NCBI RefSeq assembly: GCF_009870125.1
Contig: NC_046680.1
Location: 7,440,001-7,504,000, forward strand
Direction of reading: 5' to 3'
From: Drosophila pseudoobscura
Lineage: Eukaryota > Arthropoda > Insecta > Diptera > Drosophilidae
DNA: 64,000 nt
Positions 35,968 through 44,256 of the stretch are shown piece after piece. Below the pieces are notes generated by a model. It saw only the letters and a program-made list of their open reading frames with translations. It did not search any database and had not been told where the DNA came from. Made by a program: the position numbers and the translations under genes. Numbering within the stretch: the stretch's first letter is position 1; each line of letters begins with the position of its first letter.

Positions 35968-37554
35968 TCAGGCAGAAGGACAGTCGCAGGCCAATTGGTA
36001 CAGGAACTGGATGAGAGTGCGTGTGGGCCGGCCGCTCATGCGATTCTTGAGGAGGTACGGGGGCACCCCGTCCTTGGCCAGCATCCCCGTGCCGTGGGTG
36101 TCGAGATGCACCCAGTCGCTGCATGGCACCATCTCGTGGAGGACGGCGGCCGCCAGGCAGGACGATGCCGGTCCCCGGCCCTTGTTGCACATGTCGACGG
36201 TGCCGAATTTCGTGACCAGATCCTTGAAGTACTGCCACAGGGGGAGGCGCCACAGACGGTCGCCCGTGTAGCCGCCGGCCTTCTGGAATTGCTTCCACAG
36301 AAACGAGTTGTTGGTCCACACTCCGGTGGCAGAGCCACCCAGTCCGCTGGTCACGCCCCGCGCCAGCGCTCCGGCATCGACGACGAGCCGCGGCTTGAAC
36401 GCCGCCTGGCCGTAGAGCAGGGGATCGGCCAGCATCACGGTCCCGGCGACATCGGGGTCCATGACGCGCATCGTGCGGCCGTTGAGCAGAGTGACCACAT
36501 CGCCCGGTCGCACGGCCATGCCCGAGGGCAGATTCTCGCAGAGCGGCAGCACCGCCGACAGGTTGATGGGCAGCGACAGGGCGGAGGCGGCCCGCATGGT
36601 GGCCACCACCAGGGCGGCGCCGGACACGCCGCCGCGGTACTCGTCCATGCCCGTCTTGGGCTTCAGGCAGAGGCCGCCGCTGTGGAAGGTCAGGCCCTTG
36701 CCGACCAGCAGCACGGGCTTGTCCTCGGGCGCGGTGCCACAGTAGCTGATCTCCAGGAGGAGCGGCGGCTCGCAGGAGCCCTTGGCGATGGTCAGGAAGG
36801 AGCCGAGGTTCTTTTCCTCGATCCAGTTAATGGAGCGCACCTCCACGGTCACGCCGCAGGGGCACAGGGCGTCGACGCTGGCCTGCGCGAAGATCGACGG
36901 CGTCATCTGGTTGGCCGGCGTGTCGCACAGGCGGCGCGCCAGGTTCTGCGACTCGGCCTTGAACAGGCCCCGCGTCCAGCCCTCCGTGTCCGAGGACTGG
37001 TACAGCTCCAGCTTCGGGATGTGGGTGCGATTGCGCTTGCGACGGTTGTTGTTGTACCGCCAGACGGCCAGGGCCGCGCCCTCGGCCGCCTGCTCCGCAT
37101 AGCCCATGGCATCCACGTGGACCTCGCTGCAGCCCTGGAGCTGCAGGGCCCGGGCGCCGACGGCCGTGCACACGCGCACATTCTCCATGCCCTCGTCGAT
37201 GACCTCCTCGTGGTTGTAGCCGGCCCCCTCTCTGCCCAGCCCCACCAACGCCAGGCAGTTGTACTCCTTGCCGACGTTGTGGTACAGTCGTCCCTTCCCC
37301 AGCTCCCCCTTGAGGCCCGACTCGCGCACCAGATCGGCCAGCATTCCGTGGCCCAGGCGATCGAACTCATCGCCGCCCTCCGTCAGCTTCGGCTTGCCGC
37401 TGTCCTGCTCGTAGAGGCCCACGACGACGCCCCGCATGTCCTCGCACTTGAAGCGCACCTGCTGGTAGAGCAGGCTCCGCGGCACGGCCCCCCGCAATCG
37501 GAGGACTCCCAGCGTCGAGCGACCCAACCCGGCGAACAATGGCAAGCGTGACAT
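35968..37554 (-). CDS. Sperm leucyl-aminopeptidase (S-Lap/loopin-type, M17), probably inactive
   Basis: A 528-residue single-exon M17 protein. The arginine-rich start with no acidic residue until about residue 38 fits a mitochondrial presequence. The C-terminal catalytic domain is clear (VGKGLTF about 284-290, PLCENLPSG about 337-345, MLADPL about 374-379). Aligned with bovine LAP, metal ligands Lys286 and Asp368 remain. Three others are changed: Asp to His291, Asp to Gly309 and Glu to Ala370. Catalytic Lys298 remains, but the Arg that polarises the substrate is Thr372. The family signature NTDAEGR reads DPDVAGT. Drosophila S-Laps and loopin-1 are abundant sperm proteins packed in mitochondrial derivatives, and most have lost catalytic residues. 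I infer a structural sperm role. Which melanogaster paralogue is the orthologue cannot be settled here. Transcription is convergent with the ATP synthase d-like gene. Confidence 0.9.
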   Translation of the reverse strand: MSRLPLFAGLGRSTLGVLRLRGAVPRSLLYQQVRFKCEDMRGVVVGLYEQDSGKPKLTEGGDEFDRLGHGMLADLVRESGLKGELGKGRLYHNVGKEYNCLALVGLGREGAGYNHEEVIDEGMENVRVCTAVGARALQLQGCSEVHVDAMGYAEQAAEGAALAVWRYNNNRRKRNRTHIPKLELYQSSDTEGWTRGLFKAESQNLARRLCDTPANQMTPSIFAQASVDALCPCGVTVEVRSINWIEEKNLGSFLTIAKGSCEPPLLLEISYCGTAPEDKPVLLVGKGLTFHSGGLCLKPKTGMDEYRGGVSGAALVVATMRAASALSLPINLSAVLPLCENLPSGMAVRPGDVVTLLNGRTMRVMDPDVAGTVMLADPLLYGQAAFKPRLVVDAGALARGVTSGLGGSATGVWTNNSFLWKQFQKAGGYTGDRLWRLPLWQYFKDLVTKFGTVDMCNKGRGPASSCLAAAVLHEMVPCSDWVHLDTHGTGMLAKDGVPPYLLKNRMSGRPTRTLIQFLYQLACDCPSA

Positions 37555-37900
37555 TCCGCGAATTTGGAAAACGTTTCGATTACGAATCGGAAAAATATTC
37601 TTTGTAAAAAATTATGGGAACACCAATTTGGACGTGTGTGTATGTTGTGTGCGAGTATCAAAGTTTGAACAGACAGCACTTTTGCTCCACTAACAGCAAT
37701 TTCCAATGGACTACGATTGGAAGAAACAAACGGCAGATTGTGTTTCAGCATTCGTCTAAAATTTGGGCTGTCCTGCGCTGCCCAATGTGTTCTTCCATGC
37801 GTTGGGCAGCTGAGTTGGTCCTTTAGGGAGGGCCTGAAAGTGCAAGAACAAAGTGTACAGTCTCTGTAGAGGCGGAAAAGTCGCTCCCAACAATACACGC
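37555..37900. other. 5' flank of the S-Lap-like gene
   Basis: No coding region recognised. Testis promoters in flies are short and motif-poor, and no TATA box is seen. Confidence 0.4.
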
Positions 37901-38527
37901 TGCTTGCAAATCGAGGCTGGAGACAGAGACCAAAGCCTGGAGCCGAATTTCGCCGCAAGTTTGGGTAAACATATCCCTTGTCATGTCCAAGACATGCATT
38001 TTGTTCAGGAAAGCAATTACTGCTATTTATTGTCGTTCATTTGTATTTCTTTAATATTTTTTATTTGCAGATTGCTTGCAAATCGATGTTGTAGACAGAG
38101 ACCAAAGCCTGGAGCCGATTAATGCCCAAGACATGCATTTTGTTCAGGGACACAATTACTGCTATTTATTGTCGTTTATATGTATTGTTTTTTACTTTTC
38201 TTTTATTTATAGATTGCTTGCAAATCGATGCTTGAGACAGAGACCAAAGCCTGGAGCCGATTAATGCCCAAGACATGCATTTTGTTCAGGGACACAATTA
38301 CTGCTATTTATCGTCGTTCATTTGTATTTTTTAAAAATATTTTTTAGTTACTGATTGCTTGCAAATCGATGCTGGATCCAGAAACCAAAGCCTGGAGCCC
38401 ATTTTCGGTGCAAGTTTGGGTGAAAATATCCCTTGTCATGTCCAAGACATGCATTTTGTTCAGGGAAGCAATTACTGCTATTTATTGTCGTTTATTTGTA
38501 TTTTTATAAATATTTTTTATTTACAGA
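37901..38527. repeat. Four-unit tandem array (units of 172, 142, 141 and about 172 bp)
   Basis: Each unit begins TGCTTGCAAATCGA (37901, 38073, 38215, 38356) and has ACCAAAGCCTGGAGCC about 30 bp in. Each continues through CAAGACATGCATTTTGTTCAGG and ends in a T-rich tract. Units 2 and 3 share the same internal deletion of about 30 bp, so they probably arose from one another. On the plus strand the tract closing units 1, 2 and 4 ends in TTGCAG, TTATAG or TTACAG, like a 3' splice site; unit 3 ends in TTACTG. No gene is assigned. Confidence 0.85.
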
Positions 38528-39449
38528 GTTAATTGGTTTATAGGCCTATTAGATCTGGCATGGACCTATTCCCAGGTCCCTATCATTCCATGGCCGCGCA
38601 TTCCATAGTCCTCCCATGCTTGCCTCTGAACCATCGATGATACTTAGAGGCTTGCAATAGATTTCCACCGATAACTGATAACCGGCAACGATTGCATTGA
38701 AAATTGCTGGCAATTAAGGAATTTCCACAGGACACAAGTATGGCCGCACTTAAAACTTTGTGCCGTGATTAAATTTGCAATTATCGATTGCGGGGCAACA
38801 ACAAGTGCACTTGCCACCATGTTGCATAATGAAAAAGTGAATTGCCGAGGGAATCTCGTGCAGGGGAGGAGGTGGGGTGGAGGAGTGGAGGAGCGGAGGA
38901 GTGTATAAAAATTGCAACCCAGCCGCAGACGAAACACGTAAAAGCAATAAAGCAATAAATTGCCCAATTTGAAGCACTATTGTAGCCAATAATTTGCACA
39001 GCCACTTGGCCACTTGGCCCCCGACTATGGGCCATGGCTGCATACAAGCCTGTTGGCCAGAATTCCATCCGCCAGCCTCCATCCGCCAGCCTCCATCGGC
39101 CAACCGCCGCCCGCCACGCACCACACATATAATTTTCAACAAAAATATTCACATTTGTCAATGTCGCGTGATTGATGTGGTCGAACGCATTTCCGCCGTG
39201 CAGACAGGAGTCCCAGTGAGAGAGAGAGAGACGCGTAAAAAACAGCCAACACACAGATACAGAGGCAACACACATACACGGGCACAAGCGTGCAATAAGT
39301 AGGCGCCACACAACGTTTTTTGTGCGAAGGATGCCTGTATGCCCCAGAAGGATGTCGATGGGGTTCTGGTGTCCTGGCGACATTACGCGATTTTACGCAT
39401 GATTTCAAATTAATGACAGCGACGCCTGGCATTCCCCCCCTTCCCCCTT
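38528..39449. other. Intergenic DNA left of the LTR element, no gene seen
   Basis: It contains a GTATAAAA word at 38901-38908 and a small CCGCCAGCCTCCAT duplication near 39069-39097. No supported coding region. It ends in the C/T-rich insertion site of the retrotransposon. Confidence 0.5.
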
Positions 39450-41704
39450 TGTAATATTCGACGCTTGTCGTGCCGTTTATTTGAATTATGAACGGCTAAC
39501 TCCCAAAATTACAGCCTAAAACTAGGCAGAAGAAAAAAAAATTCGAGTTGCAGAGCTTGTGAGCTTTAACCATACATAGAGTATCAGCTGTTTTGCGACC
39601 AAGTGGCAACACTAAGATATGCAATTTTTCTGCTTTGCACTATATTTCATTAAATATTGCTGTGGCTGGATTCTGTATAACAGAAAAAGACCATAGAAGG
39701 TGTGGAAAAAACGTGGGTTGCTGTACCTAGTAGTCCCAGCCTCTGTCTTTTTTACCTCGTGGCCGTCAGAGTGACCGGCAGGGAAAAAAGAAGTCTGCTT
39801 GAGCGGACCCAGTTCTCTAAACAAGGTCAAGCCCAAAGTCAAAGCCTAGTGCAAGTGCCAAGTGCGGCTCAAAGTGATCATTGAATTTGAGTGGACGCGC
39901 CAGTTATATATCGCCAATACTGGGGCAGCCGTTCGACCATTTGGAAACGAGCGCCCCCAGTGTATCAACATTTTTCGAAACAGTGGTGCAATTCTGTTGA
40001 GGTAATTATCCACCCAGCTGCAGCGACCCGTTGAAAAATGTTCTGTTCTTTCCGTGTAGGATTAGCACCACTAGTATCTACGTATTGAAACGCTGGTCTA
40101 GAAGATACGGATTGGTTATTCCCGGAGACCTCTTGGCCACGTGCCCGTACCACCGTTCGGTAGCCGAGGGCATGGACTTGCTCCTCAAGTAAACCCGATC
40201 GGTGTGCTCTGCAATCTTCGCCTGGACACGTTCGACCCATGGGGATGAGCTGAGTGACTCTTCAAATAAACCAGTCCCCCCCCACGAGCAATCCAGTGGG
40301 CGAGGGTACCTAACCTCACGCCGCAGATGGACCGCGGTCATTGACCCCTGGCATCGGAAGCAGCTGCTGTTACCTGCGCCCGGTACAATCGTGTGCCACC
40401 TTCAGACCTCGAGTAGGAACTCGGTCTCCAGCCGGGAAGCATCGAACCCGCATCGGATTTAGTTATATTCTCTATCTTTCTTTCGAAATTAGACCCGATA
40501 TGCGAAACCCTGTTTTTTTTTTAGCCGCTTTCTGTTTAACAATGTTCTTTTGATACGGCAAAAATGTGCAAAAGCCAAGTAAATACGGTATAAACAAAAA
40601 GGGAATTCCTGTCCATGGGCTAAGTCGAACTTGAACAAATGAGTAGTGTATTAATACCAATTATTTTTACAGTTTTTGATTTTGGTTGCCACGCATTCAT
40701 CTCATCATCTATGCAGATACTCATCACAATCACACACATCATCATACTCATCCACCCATCAAATCACCTCATCCAACACACAACGAAAGATCTTTCTGCG
40801 TGGGAGTCAAAGTTATTAATCGTCTCGTAAGTGATTATAAGAGAAAAAAAAAAAACAAGTAAGCAATCTGAAAAGAATGAATGTGCGGTAACTATTCGTT
40901 GGTCTTCAACCATGATCACGGTTTTACACACGTAGTACTCATGCCTTTAAACGACTTTCCATATACCCGATTTTTGTCTGGTTTTGGCACTGCCCAAGTA
41001 CCGTAATGACATATGACGTTTCCTTGTTCATATGATGAACACGTACCTATTTCTTGCCTTTATCTATACATACTACTAATCATTTTTATAGATTTAAGAA
41101 CCTTATACGCTACCTCGCCCCTATGATACTCTTAATACTAGTAATACCCTATAAATGTAAGACGATACCGAATAGCAGGCTTATATTAGGGACTAGGTTC
41201 TATTAGCGTTAGGTTTTATAGGAATTTAAATGAAGAATTCTGGATTGTTTAAATAAAGTAGTTTTGGAAATGAACCGTGGCTAAATAGATTATATCGGAA
41301 CCATGCAACCTCGAAAAACGGAGATGTGACCCACCGCAGTCTTTGTTGGAGGGATCCTGACGATTAATAGGTGGCCCTGAAGGATCATGGTAGGGTGGGC
41401 GTTCTCGCCAATGGGCGATACCGCAGCCGACAAAGATCTGACCGGTGATCTTCTTCGTTCACGTGTACATGCTGATCTGTCCCTTTGACCCCCCTGTATC
41501 CCGTTTCCTAGTATCCTTTCCCTACTCGTACGCGATTTTTTTTATAAATTCTTATCTCGACCATTTGCCAGAGCTATAAATGGGTAGTAAAATTTCCTCC
41601 ATGCCCACACCCCGCCGACCAGAGACAAAAGCCGAAGCCAGCGCGTACTTCCTACTCCCGTTTACTTATCATCAGCTCCTCGACCCTGTACGTTGTATGC
41701 TACA
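39450..41704 (+). repeat. 5' LTR, 2,255 bp
   Basis: TGTAATATTCGACG ... GTATGCTACA. It repeats exactly 8,104 bp downstream. Within it TATAAAT (41150-41156) and AATAAA (41252-41257) lie about 100 bp apart. This suggests a U3 of about 1.7 kb, a short R and a U5 of about 0.4 kb (inferred). Short open frames inside it have no recognisable product. Confidence 0.97.
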
Positions 41705-42696
41705 GGTAAAGACAAATTTTAAATGGCAATTGGTTCGAAAAGTCTGTCACGATTTTATGGCAGGGTTTCGTAAAGAATTTGTAAAATTTGGCGCCCAACG
41801 TGGGGCCCTTCTTCGGCTTGCCCCGACCAAGAAAGTTTTATAAAGTCATCAACACCAATGCGAGCTGCATCTCAATGCAGTGGCACAAGACTTATTCCTT
41901 CATCCATTAATTCCCAACAGATATACATGGTCGTGCATTGTCTGGGTGATTGACTTCGAGTAGCTGGATTGCGTAGCAGTTTCTAAAAGACTTTAAAGCC
42001 CCGCGCTCGAGGTTAATCAAATTACTAGGCATAGTAACGAACCTGTAGTATCTGGCCGGATAGGCCACTCCGCTAAATAGCGCGTTCTAATGTTTCGGTC
42101 GGATTTAGGTTTCAAAGTGGATTAGCTCTACTGCCTACCCACCAAGATGGGAGCGTGTTGTTTGGGGGATGAACTTGTCCATACCGTTGCTGATCATTGT
42201 CTGCCGTTTTGGCCTGGATCAGGTTAGTCAGTGGTTTAGAGCTACGGCCTGCCCGCGAACGAAGGCAATAGAATCGGAGATGGTATATTTCCTGGGTCAG
42301 CATAACCTTGTCTACTTCTTCAGTTTTTCTATTGTTGTTCCGTTTTTTTGTTTGACGGACGTAGGTGGAATGGCTCTACTGTATTGTGGTTCTGGACGAC
42401 CTACAGTTTTTGCGACCTACAGTATAAGTAGAGGGCCATCGGTTTGTCAGGGTTTCGGATTGCTCGGATATCCGTCAGTGGTGTAGAACTACCGAACGGT
42501 CCCAGTTCATCCGATGACTCATTGTACTGCTTGTTGATTGTTAATAATATCACCAGAGTCAGTGGGGGACACACTCCTATTAGACGAATGTTGCATGGTT
42601 TCCGAATTTTGTGGATACAGAGTAGATATATCGATCGTTAAAAGTTAATAATCGAGAGTAGAAAAGAAAATCATATATTAGTAAAATTAGGATAGG
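41705..42696 (+). other. Retrotransposon untranslated leader
   Basis: About 1 kb between the 5' LTR and the gag ATG. It begins GGTAAAG, carries the displaced primer-binding site, and from about 42,090 has four or five degenerate copies of a unit of roughly 115-135 bp. No conserved coding region. Confidence 0.8.
41789..41806 (+). other. tRNA-Lys primer-binding site
   Basis: TGGCGCCCAACGTGGGGC is the exact 18-nt complement of the 3' end (with CCA) of the tRNA-Lys that primes many retroelements; the match is from my knowledge of that tRNA. It lies 84 bases beyond the LTR end, whereas most elements have zero to a few bases there. Confidence 0.85.
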
Positions 42697-44256
42697 ATGT
42701 CATTGGATTGGAGTTTTGACGAGATTGATCAAAACGACCATTCCGATATTATCTGTTGTATTTGCGTAAGACAGGTAGAATATCGGACACAGCTTTTAAG
42801 AACAAGTTGTAACCACGTATTTCATTTAGTGTGTTTTAATACGAGAAGAGGTGAAAAGACCGTGTGCCCGGTGTGCAACAAGCCCCTACAATCATCTGCT
42901 CCTAGCTTAGCTGAGGAATTAGCCGTAGCGCAGGCGTCCGCCTCGAACGTAGAGTCTTCTCAGCTTCGAATGAGAACCAGATCACAGCGTGTGACAGCAG
43001 GTCCAGCTGCGAATACTGAAAATTTACCTTCCGTTGGTCCAACTGAAGTCGGTGTACCAATCATGCCAGTTCAGAGTAGCGAGCCAGCGAATGAAGCAAG
43101 CCCAGGCTTGGCTCAAATGGCACAGGCGTTGACGGACGCTATGGGTCAAATCGGGTTGTTGTCTCAAGCCATGACTCAAATGACTCAGACTATGGAAATA
43201 GGATTCCAACGTTTGGCAAGTCCAACGGTACAGCCGCCGAATGACCAAGCTGCTGGATCTTCACAGCCTAGTGGAGAAAATCAAACCTTCGAACAGTTGT
43301 TCCAAATACCAACTCGAGAGTCCGTAGGTGCCCCGATAAATCAGGCTAATGAGTCTAATGTCTCGGTAACCCCATGGGGATCCCAACAGATAGCGGGACT
43401 ACGACCAGATAGGATTGGACAAATAATCGCAGGATGGAAGGTGCGGTTTTCCGGAAATTCGTCCATGTCGGTGGAAGATTTCATATATCGGATAGAAGCG
43501 CTAACCAAGCAGACCTTAGAGGGTAATCTCGATCTAGTGGCCAGAAACGCCATTTATTTATTTGAAGCCAGTGCGAGCGAGTGGTTTTGGCGTTACCATA
43601 AAAGCGTACCATCCGTGACCTGGCCGCAGCTAAGTACAGCCTTAAAAACTCGATTTAGAGATGGGCGTACCGATCTGGAAATTCGTACGGCAATAGTGCA
43701 ACGAAAAAAGAAGCCGCACGAACTATTTGATACATTTTACGAAGCCATTGTAACCTTGTCCGACAAACTAGTCAACCCCATGTCCGAAATGTCGCTGTTG
43801 GAAGTGCTAAAGTCGAATCTCTTGGCCGATATCCAACATGAAATTTTATACATTCCCATTCTGTCAGTAGCACAATTGCGCAACATAGTGCGTACTCGCG
43901 AACGGTTTTTGCAATCAGTGGCTAAGCCTATGGGCAGCGCTGAGCCGAAGCGTAATCCTATACGACGACAGGTGCATGAAATTGTGGTACAGACAGACAA
44001 GGAAGGCGATGAGGTCGATGAAACAGAACAGCTAGATATCGCTGCAGTAACCCTTTCCTGTTGGAACTGTGGTTGTCAGGGGCATCGGTATCAAGACTGC
44101 GTAGGTGATCGCACCGTCTTTTGTTACGGCTGTGGCAAACGGGATACGTATAAACCGTCGTGCTCTAGGTGCAACGATCCAAAAAACTCGTCAAGCCGTG
44201 CACAATCGACAGGTGCACGCAAACCAAACAGTTCGAAAGCAACGAACACCATTTAA
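42697..44256 (+). CDS. gag: Retrotransposon Gag with N-terminal RING-H2 finger
   Basis: 519 residues from ATG 42697. Residues 20-60 form a complete RING-H2 ligand set (C20, C23, C38, H40, H43, C46, C57, C60, with the CPVC ending), not a usual Gag domain. A Gln/Ser/Pro-rich linker follows. Then comes a capsid-like region at about 235-410 of the Retrotrans_gag type (GWKVRFSG, ASEWFWRYH). The C-terminus has one good CCHC zinc knuckle (455-468, C-x2-C-x4-H-x4-C) and a second (476-489) whose His position is Thr. Gag packages element RNA in cytoplasmic particles. The RING could act as a ubiquitin ligase or only as a fold; that is not decidable here. The 3' end overlaps pol in the -1 frame. Confidence 0.9.
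   Translation: MSLDWSFDEIDQNDHSDIICCICVRQVEYRTQLLRTSCNHVFHLVCFNTRRGEKTVCPVCNKPLQSSAPSLAEELAVAQASASNVESSQLRMRTRSQRVTAGPAANTENLPSVGPTEVGVPIMPVQSSEPANEASPGLAQMAQALTDAMGQIGLLSQAMTQMTQTMEIGFQRLASPTVQPPNDQAAGSSQPSGENQTFEQLFQIPTRESVGAPINQANESNVSVTPWGSQQIAGLRPDRIGQIIAGWKVRFSGNSSMSVEDFIYRIEALTKQTLEGNLDLVARNAIYLFEASASEWFWRYHKSVPSVTWPQLSTALKTRFRDGRTDLEIRTAIVQRKKKPHELFDTFYEAIVTLSDKLVNPMSEMSLLEVLKSNLLADIQHEILYIPILSVAQLRNIVRTRERFLQSVAKPMGSAEPKRNPIRRQVHEIVVQTDKEGDEVDETEQLDIAAVTLSCWNCGCQGHRYQDCVGDRTVFCYGCGKRDTYKPSCSRCNDPKNSSSRAQSTGARKPNSSKATNTI

Noticed and set aside
35935..37551. A 538-codon open frame antisense to the whole S-Lap-like gene
   Set aside because: It follows from the GC-rich third codon positions of the real gene. 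The product is low-complexity and resembles no family, whereas the minus-strand protein is a clear M17 peptidase.
35346..38527. Possible CRISPR-like arrays (14-bp and 141-172-bp tandem units)
   Set aside because: The repeats are directly adjacent with no unique spacers, and the genome is that of an animal.
39612..39842. Short open frames inside the LTRs (also at 47716-47946)
   Set aside because: Present twice only because the LTR is duplicated; no protein resemblance and no codon pattern.
40380..40462. tRNA B-box-like GGGTTCGAT on the minus strand of the LTR
   Set aside because: No matching A box or cloverleaf could be found at the right distance.
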